NCBI RefSeq assembly: GCF_001659605.2
Contig: NC_035169.2
Coordinates: 19,840,263 to 19,904,262, forward strand
DNA from: Manihot esculenta
Lineage: Eukaryota > Streptophyta > Magnoliopsida > Malpighiales > Euphorbiaceae
Length of the DNA: 64,000 nucleotides
Direction of reading: 5' to 3'
Every line of letters begins with the position of its first letter. Position 1 is the first letter of the stretch. Both the position numbers and the translations under genes were made by a program. The notes beneath the pieces were generated by a model. That model made no database searches and was not told where the DNA came from. It was given only the letters and a program-made list of their open reading frames with translations. Positions 31,692-44,038 of this stretch are shown in pieces.

Positions 31692-34385
31692 TGTAACACC
31701 CCTTACCCTATCAGTCAAGTGTAGACAGAGCAAGGAATGTCACAAACTATACCTTTATAGATATATCAAGACAAATCAATTTCTTTTATTTGTAAATACC
31801 AAGTTTTTAGATAATGCATGTAAATTTCATCAAGTGATTACAATAAATGTGAGATTTTTAAACCAAAAGTTTCGGTAGAGTTTCCTCTGTTTCATTAGCA
31901 CTTTAACCTGTAATACATATGAAAATCACACTTATAATTACACTAACAACTGTCATTTGATATTTTACTATTCTTTGATTACATAACCTTTACAACTCAC
32001 TCGATTAAATATGTACATGCCAAAATATAACTGTACTATGACTCAGAAACTCAAAACTACCAGCTATGATAATGGCCTTAATATCTGATGTAGACCTCTG
32101 ATGAACTCCACGTATCTACTTTATCTACAACCTGCGTGAGGTAAGAACCAACACGCTGAGCTAATGCTCAGTGGGTGATAGAAAACAAATAACAAAATGA
32201 AGCAAACGAGTTCACTTATATAGAAAATCAAGTAAACAATTTCAAGCTAATCAAAAGTTGTTAACATTCACTGATAATTTCACCAAAACAAGTATCAATC
32301 TTAATTTGGTCCTTAGCCCTTATAACCACATAGGAGGGTCGACTAGGTAAATAAGGAATTATAACGGTAGGCACAGGGTGCCGAACGGTAGGCTCAGAGG
32401 CCAAAACTGTGATAGCAGGGCTTTGTGGCCGTGCTTATAAGGTACCTGATATGTAACCTCAAATATAGATCATGTATCGGTAGCAATACTGCGAACTCTG
32501 TATGTTTATATGGCATGTCATACCCTTAAGCTAACCTCGACTCCTATTACGTTTACAAGGGTCAAGTATCATTAATTCAATGTAAATGCACATCATTTGA
32601 AGCTATTTGAATTCATTTCAAAAATACACATATCATATGTCAAAGTCAACAAGATGAGAAATTCATGGCAAATGGTGCAAAACTTTGTCAACATAGCATT
32701 CCAATTTGAGAAAACTGCATTCTGCCTTCCAATTTGAGAAAACTGCATTCTGCCTTATATTGCATAAATTTTTCAAGTAGCTTAGAGTTACAATTTGACT
32801 TCAGTTTCTCATAACAAATGTACATTTATGTCTTATCTTTCCAAAAAGGTATGGTTCATGCAATTATGAATATTCTAACTTAAGTTATGAATTTTTCTTT
32901 ACAAGCTGCTCAATAAGATATTAAACAGTCCAGTATTGGTACCTGTTTATAGTATCACAAAACATATTAGATTTATGTATTTTCATACAAATTCAAGCTT
33001 AAGTGTCTTCTATAAAGTTTTAGGCACACTTCTTAAGATTCATTTGGCACTGGTCTTAATACATTTCACTGAGTACATAATTAGTTATGGTATAATCAAT
33101 ACACACTGTTTCGGATGCACTAACTCTGTGTCCAGTTTAGATTCACTTGAAATTTTCATCATCTTACCTACAGATTCAGAATTTGGTCAATTCATGAAAG
33201 TTTTAGATATTTGTCTCAGATTTCATTTGGTATATCTTAGGTCTAATTTTAATAAATACACAATAAGTTATGAACTTATTAATACAAGCTGCCCAGTTAA
33301 AACCTATTCTGCCAGATTTGCACTTTTAGCTCTCATATTAAATTTCTTTACTCTAAGCCTTTCAAACATCATTTTAACATTCATATAACATATTTATACA
33401 ATCAAAGCAACATTTCCAGCAAGTAAAATCAATCTCCAACTTCATATGTCCATGAGAAAATTCAAGGAAAACAAAAAATCAAAGAAACACCAAACCTTTC
33501 TTGAATTCCTCTTTCTTTTCCTCTTCTATTCTCTAGCTATCTCCTTTCTCTTTAATGTTTCTTCACCTAGGTCAATTTATGTCTTAGGAAAGGATTGAAT
33601 AAACTATAAATTAAAACTTTATAATTCAAATTCATGCATGAAGAAATGAGAAGATGTTATTTCCTACTCATTTATAAGCTTACCTTTGATTTTCAAGCTT
33701 GGTGTATATTAAACCCTAAACTTTTCTTCTTCAATCCCTTCAATATATGGCTGTTCCTTTAGCTCTTGGTCTTAGGATGAATTTTGGTTAAAGAATGAAG
33801 TTGATTGGGTGAGATTTGGCTTGGCTTTGGTGGAAGGAAGACAAAACAAAGTTTTGGTCTTCTATGGTGTGGGCTACGACAATTGTGTGATGGAGAAGAT
33901 GACAATCCCTTTTTCAATTTGCTTGGTCATTTCTTCTTTCCTTAGTTAGGTGACACATGGAGGTAAGCTGAATTTTTATGTTTTAACTTTCCATATTTAT
34001 ACTTTGACCTACTAAACTCTTTACCATATTTCAATTTAGTTTTCAAACTTTCAATATTTATAGATTGACCTACTAAACTATACATTTAGCCTTTAGAAGT
34101 CCTTTTTACTTAGGTAAGCATGACGGATTTAAACAAGCACCTCAAGCAAGCACGTCGGGAAACCCTAAGCACCTCCCAAAAGTGACTCGTTCCCGACTCA
34201 CTAATCACACTGGCTACTTCATTTCTGGATATGTCCGTTTCTTTATTTGAGTTTTCTATGATTCAATTATTAGCAGCTTAGAGTTAAGCTAGCACCTCCC
34301 CTAATGCCACTTACTCTAGTAATGAAATAGTCTAACTCATACCTAATGATGACACTGCTCTAGCTATGGGTTTGAGGATGTTACA
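31692..34385 (-). repeat. 5' LTR of element E (2694 bp)
   Basis: Plus-strand ends tgtaacacc and gaggatgttaca. The inner part matches 25151-26870. Stretches near 32340-32420 are rich in short taggc/cgg repeats. Low-complexity AT-rich sequence elsewhere; no gene. Confidence 0.92.
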
Positions 34386-34520
34386 GAAGTTCTGTTCTAC
34401 TCACCTCTGGCTGACTCTGGAACAGCTAACTCACTGCTGATCAGCTCGGTTCCTCAGGTCTGATCCTACACAGGTGGACTCAAATGAGGGACCAAACATA
34501 CTCTAACATGACTCTAAACA
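34386..34520 (-). repeat. Element G LTR fragment between E and H
   Basis: Matches B/K-type LTRs in reverse (ctcacctctggctgac, cctacacaggtggactcaaatgag). Bounded by E's LTR end on the left and solo LTR H on the right. The reversed GAG/GTGAG donor-like site lies at about 34405. Confidence 0.8.
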
Positions 34521-36689
34521 TGTAACGACCCGGAAACCGGACCGCTACCGGCGCTAGGATCCAGATCGACTTAAGGTCGCCGGGACCCGTAGCAAGCCTA
34601 ACATACATCCTGCATACCTGTTAAATCCCATACATGATCATACATATATATAAAAACTTTAAACTTTTTCTTTCACCAAGCTTAACCTGTGCATGCACAA
34701 ACTCATAAACATAAAATCTCAACACTAGAGTCCTCATTAAATGCTCTAGTGGGGCAACATATCATACTTTAAGCTTGGTTTACATAAAACATCATAAAGA
34801 CATACATAAGGATCATGTACAAAAGGGATTAACTATAAACTCTAGGGTTAAGCACAAAACTATCCTTAATACAAAACTGTACAATATCTTACATTACATT
34901 ACATCATCATTCATGTCCACAACTAACTATTACATACAAAGCCTCTACTCTGCTGACCTCCTGGTCTATCCCGAACCTGCAAACCTGGGGGTTAAGGGAA
35001 TGGGGTGAGCTACAAGAGCCCAGTGAGCAGAATAGTAAAACATTATATTTAAAACATATGCATTCATGAAATGCATCACATCACAAACAAATCATATCAA
35101 GGATGGACTTGTCACCAATAGCCCTCTACATTATCCAACAATGCCAGGACGTAGAATGGGTCTCTGGTCTTTCCTTTTACATAACATATCATAACATTCC
35201 AATGTGCCAGGACGTAGAATGGGTCTTCTGGACTTTCTCTTACATAGTGCCAGGGACGTAGAATGGGTCTTCTTGGACTTCCATACCGTATCATCGTCAT
35301 CATATCATATCATATCATTTCATACGAGGGCTAATGGATCATTCAATGTTCATCCACATCAACATCTTATTATGCAATGCAACATTTTCGTGAATTCTAA
35401 TGCAAACAACCTATTATATCTCATGGCATTTGTGATGCATGAATATGCTCGAAATTTATTTGCTTTGAAACATAAAGATCCATTCTACTCACCTCAGGCT
35501 GACTCTGAAGCAGCTATCTCACTGCTGGGGTCCTCGGTTCCTCGGGTCCGTACCTACACAGGTGGACTCAAATGAGGGACCAAACATACACTAACATGAC
35601 TCTAAACAACTCCCCAAAAACCCCCTAAAACACCTGAAAACGATCATAGAAAACATGCAAAGGAAGGCTGAACAGGGCACTTTTGGCAGCAGGTTCAGCG
35701 GCCGAAAGTCCCTCCAAAGCCGAAACTCAGCAACTTTCGGCGGTAGGTTCGGCGGTCGAAAGTGGTTCCAGAGTTGAAACTCACCAACCTTCGGGGGCAG
35801 GTTCGGCAGCCGAAACTCCCTTCCAGAGCCGAAAGTCCAAACTTTCGGGGGCAGGGTTTGGCAGCCAGAACTGCCTCCCCTGGCAGGTTCGGCGGCCGAA
35901 CATGGTTTCGACAGCCGAACCTGAGTCCTCCAGCAGGCAGAACCCAAGCCACCAACATGCAAATTTGCCTCCCAAACATGCATAAACATGTACACAAGCA
36001 TATAGGGGTCTCAAACTATCCTACACCCCAACAAACATCACATTGCAACACAATAAACATGCATTATCCATAGAACTCACATAAACCCTAACATAAAACA
36101 TATACTCAAACCATGCATCACATTCCCTCAAAACCCCTCAAAACTTACTGAAAAACTCAAAGATGGTGAGGATCGACACTTACCTCTTGAAGATCGAGAG
36201 AAGGCATGACCCAACTTGGAGATTTGGGGAAAACGAGTTCTGGAGGTCTCCAAGCTCACAACTTTGTTCTTTGCTCAAAAATCTTCAAAACCAAGTTAAA
36301 ACTCATCAAAAGCATGAATGATTTGAAGGAAAACATCAAAACTAACCATGGAAGGGTTTGGACTCACCTTTGCCCGGAAATGGAGAAGAAAACTCGCCCA
36401 TTTTCGGACATGGGGCCTTTTATAGGTGGCTGGCCAGACCACCTTCGGGGGCCAAAGGTGCTCCCTAAACTGCACCATGTTCGGCGGCCGAACTTGAGGT
36501 TTGGCGGCGGAACCTGGCTTTCCTCCCTTGGTGATTTTCTTTCAAAAACTCAATTTCTTTCTTACTTAAAACCTTAAAACACATGAAAACATTTTAGAAA
36601 AATAAATTTTACCCTTCTAGAGGTTTTCGACATCCGAGATTCCACCGGAAAATAGGAATTCTGATGTCGGGGTCTAACCGGATATTACA
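34521..36689 (-). mobile_element. Solo LTR H (2169 bp)
   Basis: Plus-strand ends tgtaacgacc and gatattaca, flanked by AAACA (34516-34520 and 36690-36694). Reversed relative to B. Word clusters at 35690-35925 and near 36480-36520; four tandem-like copies of a cgtagaatgggtctt unit at 35150-35280. No internal region, hence solo. Confidence 0.92.
36418..36424 (-). promoter_or_regulatory. Candidate TATA box of solo LTR H
   Basis: TATAAAA on the minus strand in the family's conserved context (ggccttttataggtggctgg on the plus strand). Confidence 0.55.
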
Positions 36690-37745
36690 AAACATCTCCC
36701 CAAAAACCCCCCTAAAACATCATAAAACTTGCATAGAAAATAGGCAAAGGAAGGCTGGGCAGGGGACTTTCGGTGGCAGGTTCGGCGGCTGAAGGTCCCT
36801 ACAGATCCGAAAGTCACTAACCTTCGGAGGCAGGTTTGGCAGCCGAAAATCCCCTCTAGATCCAAAAGTCCAACTTTCGGGGGTGAGTTTAGGCGGCCAA
36901 AACTGCCTCCCCTGGCAGGTTCGGCGGCCGAACCTTGCTTCAGCTGTCGAACCTGGGCCCTCCTAGGTGGCAAAACCCGATTCTGCCATTATGCCCCAAG
37001 CCACCAAAACTCCCACAACATGCATCCAACTATTCTAAAACATGAATAAACACATTTTCAAGCACATAGGGGCATAAAACTAGCCTAAACCCCAAAAAAC
37101 ATCAACATAGCGTCACATTTATCATTAAACTAACATAAATCCTAACATTTAGATCTACTCTAAACATGCATTAAATGCCCTTAAAACCTCTTAAAACTTA
37201 CTTAAAACATATAAAAAGATATGGATCTACACTTACCTCTTGAAGATCGAGAGGAGATGCGATCCAAACTTGGAGATTAGGAGAATAGGTCTCCGGAGGT
37301 CTCCAAACTTCTAAAACCTTGATCTTAGCTCAAAATTCTTCAAAACAAGGAAAAATCTTATAAAAAACTTGAAGGATTTGAAGGAAAACATAAAATCAAC
37401 CATGGAAGGGTGAAATCTCACCTATGCCAAAAAATGGAGAGAGAAAACTCGCCCATTTTTGGACAATGGGCCTTTTATAGGTGGCTGCCAGACCACCTTC
37501 GGGGGGCCAAAAGAGCTTCCGCAACTCCACCATGTTCGGCAGCCGAACTTGGACTTTTCCTCCATGGTGTTTTCTTTCAAAACTCAATTTTCTTTCTTTG
37601 ATTAAAACCATAAAAACATTAAAATATTTTATGAAAACCTTTATTTTCACCCTTCTAAGGGATTCCGACCTCGGGATTCCGGATTCCAACGGAGATTCCG
37701 CCGGAAGGTTGGAATTCAGATGCCGGAGCTTAGCCGGGTATTACA
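36690..37745 (-). repeat. Element G LTR, 5' end portion
   Basis: Resumes G after H (first five bases are the duplicated AAACA) and ends ccgggtattaca at 37745, the reversed LTR start. It contains a word cluster (36765-36955), a donor-like reversed CAAGAG/GTAAGT near 37235 and a TATA box at 37473-37479. To the right is the internal sequence of I; the predicted target duplication is cagtt. Confidence 0.85.
37473..37479 (-). promoter_or_regulatory. Candidate TATA box of element G LTR
   Basis: TATAAAA on the minus strand, same context as in H and O. Confidence 0.55.
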
Positions 37746-38674
37746 CAGTTGGTTACCTGTTCAACTGACTACTAGCCCTGTTCATAGTCTTTGACCATTG
37801 GAATAGGTTTTTGGATTTGTGCCTTTTAACTTTGTAGATTTTTCTTTACTTTTCATAATGATTTGAGCAAATCAAAACACTGATTGCTGCATGAGTCTTT
37901 TTCATTACACACATTTTCAGGTTTTATTATTCTTTCTTGACCACGGCGAGCTTAAAGATTCAATTAAAAAAAACTCAAAATGAATGCAACTTACTGCAAG
38001 TGATACGATTCAGGTTTAAAGAGTTGGTAAATCAATGGGGTCATGAGAAAGGAAGCTCGATTAACCTAGCTATCATGCTGAGTAAAGCAAGAACATAAAA
38101 AAAATTTTATGGATATGTGTAACAAGGTAATTATAAAGGAAAAACATGTGTGTGTGGAAAGTAAAAGATATGCAAAAAGGAATAAAAATTCAAATGTGTG
38201 GGAAATTTAAAGACTAAAACTATATGATCCGAAAAGAAATCAGAGAATAACTGTATGGACAATAAAGAAATCAGAAAATGCACTCCCACACCTATCCTAG
38301 GCATTGTCCTCAATGCAAAATTATCTAAGTTAAGAGAAAGGGACTCCCTGGGGTATTGATTTGGCCAAATCAGTGGTGCTGGTGGTCTCCAAGCAAGAAA
38401 TTGTGCACTTGCAGCTGCAACATGCTTTCTTCGCCGATCAGTATGTCGATTTGCCTGTGGATTTGGGCAAATCGCATGGTCAAATCCCTTTCTACTTGTT
38501 TTAGTTCTGCTGATTTGCCCATCAATTTGGGCAAATCACTTGGCCAAATCACCTCTGCTGTAGTTCAGTCAGTTGATTTGTCTAGTGATTTGGGCAAATC
38601 GATTTCGCTGTGTTGCCTCCCAGTAGTGTCCTGATTTAGAGTCGCGGGCTAGACTTTCCCGACTTGATCAAGGC
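37746..38674 (-). other. Non-coding 3' region of element I
   Basis: Homologous to A 1004-1710 and N 43590-44038 plus 62472-62700. Landmarks: catagtctttgaccattgga, tcaatggggtcatgag, and cccacacctatcctaggcattgtcctcaatgc. The part from 38355 has repeated gatttgggcaaatc words. No ORF is credible. Confidence 0.65.
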
Positions 38675-39410
38675 TCAAGTGATTGGGGGAGGGAAAAGGG
38701 TCCTAATAGAATTAAGTAAGAAGTGTAGCACACCTTTCGTTTTGGTTATAACCCATCCTATTTCTTTCATGTACTCATGAAGTAATATGTCTAGTTTCTC
38801 CTCTTTCAAGTGAGGTGTGCCTCTAGCCCCTATGTTTGAATTTTTGAGGTGATTGGGCAGCACTTTGAACTCCAATTCATATTTTTTTATAAAAGGTGGT
38901 TGCAATCTGGTACTAAATTTGGGCAAATCGAAATCTGTCTGCACTAGTGTTTTGGGCAAATCAAAATCTGTCTGCACTGTTGATTTGGGCAAATTGAATT
39001 CTGCCTGTACAAGCGATTTAGGCAAATTGCCTCTAGACCAGTCTATGCAGCATGTTGTCTCTTCCATTTCTGTTTCTTTCAAATTTTTCCTGTTCTCCTC
39101 ATCCTCCTAGCTAGTGTCCTCTGGTATTTATTTGACAGTATCAAGCAAAGGTATATTGATCTCCACTTTGCGAAAGATTTCAAGTATTTCTTCTTTTTCT
39201 TTTTGAAACCTTGTAAATCTTTTTGGAAAGGGAGGTGGTACTTTGAACTTTTCTTCAAGTTGTTGTTCTGTCTTCTTCTACTTTAGCTTGGATTATGCTT
39301 GGACTGTCTATTTGGGCAAATGAATTCTGCCTTTTATGGAGATTTGGGCAAATCTTCTCTGCTAGGTAATTCTGTTTGTCTGTCGATTTGGCCAGTGATT
39401 TGTGCAAATT
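38450..39410. repeat. Array of GATTTG-GG-CAAATC words in element I
   Basis: About ten copies, exact or with one or two changes, near 38463, 38525, 38586, 38924, 38950, 38982, 39022, 39310, 39343 and 39400. Each is a 6-bp inverted repeat around GG. Further copies lie near 40914 and 40993 (N LTR), 43038, 43717, 62640, and single copies in A (1112) and J (51656). Confidence 0.8.
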
Positions 39411-39700
39411 GATGTCCTGGGTCATCACTCGGCAGTTTCTCCTCAACAACCTGTTCTTGCACCTGGGCAAACCGATACTCAGATCTACCACCTTGAAGTT
39501 CTTTCCCACTTCTCAATGTGATGGCACTAGCATTTTACTTTAGGTTAATATCTGTTTGGGAAGGTAATTTCCCTTGTGATTTTAGCTTGCTCATAAAGGT
39601 GGCGATTTGACTCATTTGCTGTTCAAGGTTTTACATCGTGTTTGCCAAAGACTTCACGATCTCTTCAAGGGGCACATTTGATTTATGAGGTGCTGCTTGG
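38675..39700 (-). pseudogene. Element I residual gag-pol linker ORF
   Basis: Two blocks. Near 39130-39240 the minus strand matches the pre-protease segment of A (10680-10800), in a broken frame. At 38675-39082 there is a 135-codon reading frame with three copies of a repeat like DLPKTLVQTDF, then FIKKYELEFKVLPN and a tail IGWVITKTKGVLHFLLNSIRTLFPPPIT. That tail closely matches the end of J's ORF (52186). Protease and RT are missing between the blocks. The peptide repeat is coded by the palindromic word gatttgggcaaatc. Function unknown. Confidence 0.6.
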
Positions 39701-41717
39701 ACTGGATTTCTTGGTTGATAACTTGGATATTGATTTGCCCGAGTGATAGCGGTTGTCGAAACCGTAAAAAATAAACCTATTAACAATCAACAATAAGAAC
39801 TTATAGATAGTGGCAATAGGGTTGAACTATAGGGATTTGACACTAAGGACTCACCTAACTATGACTTGGGAAAATCAATAACAAAAGTAAAATAAAGAAA
39901 AAAGAGGGTTTGTAGTAGATGATAATGAACTAAAATTAGGACTTTAGAAATAAAAGAAAGCAATAAACAAAAGATGAGTAAATCAATGGTAGAAGGACTC
40001 TAGTTGAAGCATATGATCCATTTCAGTTTTAGAATTGATCATTGATTTTTTATTCTTCTATTTATTTCGATAAATTAGTTTAGATTGTGGAAGACGCTTC
40101 TCACAACCAAATTCCTCCTTAGTTTTAATTTGATTAGGAAACGTTCACTAATCAAACACTAGTTAACAAGTTGCCAAGGAACGTCCTTGGGGTTTTTTAC
40201 TTTTCAACTATTAACTGTATTAAGACATAGAGAAACCTAATTCTAACCTTGCCAACCGCGTGGTCAAGTTTAGATCATGCAACCAATTGTACTTGTGTTC
40301 AAATAACCTAAGCAATTACGGACCCAAATCATTTAAACAAACAATATATTACGCATGCAATTAAAAGCAACAGGCCTTAATTGATTCTAATAGCAAGGAA
40401 ATAATAGGCATAAAGAACAAGTTGCATAAATATTGAAAAATATAAGTTTAACAATGGAGTTTTAGATCTCCCAATTCATCACAAACTGAAATTTCTCCGA
40501 CTTCAACTAGGGAAAAAAGTGTTTAGCCACTCATGGTGGACAAAGAACACATAAAAGAGAAAGAAGAAAAGGGGAGGAAAAGTTGTTGCTGAAAATGTGA
40601 TATGATTCTGAACATATCTTGCTGTTGGGTTGCTGTCCTCTTTTATAGGTGAGAAATTCTAATCCTTTTTGGAGTTGGAATCCTATTTTGACTTAGTCTT
40701 TGATGGTCTTTTATTTCTTCTTTATCTTGTATTTTAGCATAAATAGATCTCCTTTGGTGAAAGACTCCCTTTGGCGCGGTTTCTGAGGTGTCATAGGATT
40801 GGTCTTGTGGCATTTGAAGTAGGATAGAACTCTTAAACTTTTAGAATTTTGAATTTCTACAATTTTTCCACGCTTCTAGATTTTCCTGTTGGGAACAGTC
40901 GATTGGGGCAGTGATTTGGGCAAATCACTCGCCCCAATCGTGTCTGCGAGATGCTTCCGGGTTTCAATCTATTTCTGTCTTTCCTGCCAGCGATCTAGGC
41001 AAATCAACTTGGGCATATCAAGACTTAAATCTTGCCTTCTTCTTCTCGCAGTGATAGAGCATATTTTAGTCCATTTTATCATTATGTTCTTGATGTTTAT
41101 TTGCATCTTTTCTGCTTAATTTTGTGGTTTTAATCATATTTTGCAAATATTAGGTGTAAAGAGACAATCTTGAGAAAATGCTCTTAAAACTGCCAAAAAG
41201 TGCCAAATATGGAAAGTGCCAAAAAAGGAAAGTTTTCAAATAAGGAAAGTTTTCAAATAAGAAAAATTTTCAGAAAAGAAAAGTTTTCAAATAAGGGAAG
41301 TGCAGAAACAAAAGCAAATAAGGAAAGCTCAGTCAGAAGATTATTTTAAATTCAAATTGCATATCTTTCTTTCCTTGTTCAAAGATGTGCACACACTACA
41401 GCAGTCATATCTTCCTATTTAGGTAGCAAGATCTCAAGAAGACGCACTTGCCTCTTCAGCATTCAGCATTCAAAATCCAAATGAAGGCTCCACCTAAAAA
41501 GGAAAGACTAGATAAATTCACTTTCCCTTCTGCATTCAATGACTGCGCGCCCACCTGCCTCCTGAAAGCCAATCCGCGCGCCACTTTCCCTCTGAAGAAG
41601 ATGTGCACGCTTCTTTCCTTCCAAATAATTTTGCAATGCGATTCTTTCCTTTTCAGCACTTTGGGCAGCTTCTTCACTAATTAGGAAGTAAGTATGACCT
41701 AGGGCAGCACTTTCAAC

Positions 41718-41724
41718 TATAAAA
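41718..41724 (+). promoter_or_regulatory. Candidate TATA box of solo LTR M
   Basis: TATAAAA at the position equivalent to 13460 in A and 50335 in J. Confidence 0.5.
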
Positions 41725-42520
41725 AGACACATAAGGAGCCTCCACACAGCTTTTGCACTCTCACTTGGGCACACCTACGGGATTGCAATTGATACCATCT
41801 CTTCTTCTTCCTTTCTTTATTTTTTTGGTTTTTGATTCAACCATGAGTGGCTGAAACCTTTTACTCTAGTTAAAGATTGGTTGAAACTAAGGTTGTTTAA
41901 AGGATTGTGAGATGTGAACATATATTGTTTGTCTTTTGGTTATTCAATATTCATACAGTTCATGCTTGATTTCTATTATTACTTTGTTGTTTTGATAAAA
42001 TTGGCCACTTGATTCTTGATTGCAAGGTAATTAATTGTTAGTTTGGATAATTTTTAGTCCGTAATTGCTGGAATTATTCAAACATAAGAACACTTGGTGT
42101 AATAAATAAGGAATTGTATGATCTAGCAACATCTTATGCGTTTGAGTAGTTAGGATTGGATCTCTCTCTTTCGTCATGCAATTAACAATTATTTGATGCC
42201 TAAGGCCCAAGGACATTCCTTGGCAATATGTTAATTAGTAATTAATTAGAGGACGTTCCCTAATTGGTTTAATCATAAGGAGAGACATGGTGGTGAGAAG
42301 CGTCTTCCATCTCCATAACTAATCTATTAAATCAACCTAAGGAACAGAAGTTTCAATGATCAATCCGAACAATCAAAGTGGATCCATCTCTTCAACTAGA
42401 CTTTTCTCATATTGATTTCATCTTTATTTTAATTATCTCCTTGTTTAATTGCTTTCAGTAGTTGTAAAATCAAATCAATCTCAAAACCCTCCATTTTACT
42501 TTTACTGCAATTTATTTTTA

Positions 42521-42883
42521 TTCCGCTTTCAGTTTATCTTGGTTTCAGTTTTATCTCGTTTCAGTTATTTTTGCTTTCAGTTTTATCTCGTTTCAGTTTA
42601 TTTCTCTTTCAGTTTATATTTGGTTTCAGATTTATCTCGTTTCAGTTTTATCTCATTTCAGTTTTATCTCGTTTCAGTTATTTTTGCTTTTAGTTTTATC
42701 TCGTTTCAGTTTATTTCTCTTTCAGTTTATATTTGGTTTCAGTTTTATCTTGTTTCAGTTTTATCCTCTTTCAGTTTTATCTCATTTCAGTTTTATCTCG
42801 TTTCAATTTTATCTCGTTTCAGTTTATTTCGTTTTCAGTTTTCTTCTTTTTCAGTTTATTTTTATTTCAGTTTATTTTATTGG
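42521..42883 (+). repeat. Minisatellite in solo LTR M, 16-bp unit
   Basis: About 20 imperfect copies of a GTTTCAGTTTTATCTC unit with length variants (some lose a few bases). Reverse-complement arrays are in both LTRs of J. It creates phenylalanine/serine-rich open frames that are not genes. Confidence 0.88.
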
Positions 42884-43217
42884 TCTTGATAAGGAAAATA
42901 GGTAAGTTCTCAATTCCCTGTGGATTCGATCCTTTCACCACTATCTGCAGTTGTAAATTGTTGATAACTAGAAAGGTTATTTTTGACCGGCTTCGACAAC
43001 CGCGAGTCACGCAGCTTTCTTGGTCATCCTTTTGAGGCTGATTTGGCCAAATCATTTTGACCAAATCGATTTTTCAGCTTTTTCTGCAGATTTTCTCCAA
43101 TTTTCCATTTTTCTCCTTTTCTGCAAAAAATATCATAAAAACATAAATTAAACTAGAAAAATATATATTTAAACAACAATAATGATAATAAAAATGAGGT
43201 TAAATTATGCTTCATCA

Positions 43218-44038
43218 AATACCCCCACACCTAGTTTTTTGCTTGTCCTCAAGCAATCAATAACTTAGTTAATTAAGCCCCCTTTTCTTTTGAGCCTAAA
43301 TACCACTTAATCAGCCTCCCCTAGACTCTTAAATTGAAGCACCACAGTGTAGAGTACATGCACCAAGGTTGTCCTTCCTTTCCTTGTTTCCCTTCACCTA
43401 CCGTGACCAAGGGAAAGTTTTTAATTTGATCATGCTCATCCTTTAGTTTTTAGTTTGGGCTTTATGCAATCTCCAAGAGTGACTTGCCCTCTTTTAACGC
43501 ATTTTTATTCAGCATCACTTTTTATTATTACCTGAAAAAGTCACCAACTTTTTTACGCGAAAGTGCATATTGGTGATACCTACCCCCGATTACTCAGTTG
43601 GTCACTTGTTCAAGTGGCTACTAGCTCTGTTCATAGTCCTTGACCATTGGAACGGTTTATGTTTTGTGCTTTTTCACTTTGCTGAGTTTTTCTTTTTTCT
43701 TTTTCTTTTCATATCAGTTTGGGCAAATCAACTCACAGAGTGCTGTACTAGCTCATTTTCATTACATGCATGTATATTTTTTTTTATTTTTCTTAACCAC
43801 AACAAGCGTGAAGATTCAATTCAAGAGAAAAACTTTCTAAGTGAAGGTAACTCACTACAAATGATTCAATTCGAGTTTGAAGGGTTAAAAAATCAATGGG
43901 GTCATGAGTTTAGAAGGCTTTATTAACTTTGTCATCAGTGCTGAGTTAAGCAAAAATAAAAAATTTGTGTGTATGTGCAGAAAGAAATAGGTGTGTGTGT
44001 GTAACTATGTGGGAAAGAAAATTTTTTTGGTGTAACAG
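43218..44038 (-). other. Polypurine tract and non-coding 3' region of element N
   Basis: Begins aatacccccacacctag (polypurine tract on the minus strand), followed by the conserved 3' region (cagttggtcac near 43594, catagtccttgaccattgga, tcaatggggtcatgag). Ends at the AACAG target of K. No gene. Confidence 0.75.

Larger units (their letters stand above)
25151..34385 (-). mobile_element. Element E: Del/Tekay-like chromodomain retrotransposon
   Basis: Minus-strand element: 5' LTR at 31692-34385, tRNA-iMet primer site, gag, zinc knuckle, protease, RT, RNase H, integrase, chromodomain, and a 3' LTR whose outer part is hidden by C. It has LTRs unrelated to those of B and K (tgtaacacccctta start; no GCC words). 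Several stops interrupt gag-pol. It is inserted in the LTR of G. Confidence 0.9.
37746..39743 (-). mobile_element. Element I: internal fragment of an Athila-related element
   Basis: Lies between G (left) and N (right) and is the outermost layer seen. It has the conserved non-coding 3' region (from the cagttggt block at 37746) and deleted gag-pol remnants on the minus strand. Neither LTR is in view. The abrupt change at 39743/39744 falls in sequence aligned to A's gag-protease region (about 11130-11170). Confidence 0.75.
41052..43009 (+). mobile_element. Solo LTR M (1958 bp)
   Basis: Starts tgatagagc, ends cgcgagtca, flanked by CGCAG (41047-41051 and 43010-43014). It is the reverse complement of the J-type LTR (starts tgattcgcgg in J). 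No internal region, hence solo. TATAAAA at 41718-41724. Carries the 16-bp minisatellite. Confidence 0.92.
39744..43217 (-). repeat. 3' LTR of element N (about 1.5 kb without M)
   Basis: The first 110 bp parallels the inner end of A, J and M LTRs (gcggttgtcgaaaccg, gatagtggcaatagggttg). Parts are 39744-41051 and 43015-43217. The end atgcttcatca abuts the polypurine tract aatacccccacacc. It contains gatttgggcaaatc words at 40914 and 43038. Confidence 0.78.

Noticed and set aside
38450..39410. Evenly spread short repeats suggesting a CRISPR array
   Set aside because: Spacing is irregular, the words are 14 bp and imperfect, they recur inside LTRs and coding linkers, and the context is a plant retroelement.
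39744..39765. 39744 read as the 5' LTR of element I
   Set aside because: No tRNA-Asp primer site lies to its left, while a polypurine tract follows its right end at 43218. That makes it the 3' LTR of a separate element (N) extending right.
42449..42905. Open frames rich in FQFYLVSV repeats, up to 146 codons
   Set aside because: They translate the 16-bp LTR minisatellite; the same happens at 49235-49687 and 53527-53979. All three forward or reverse frames are partly open because the unit lacks stops.
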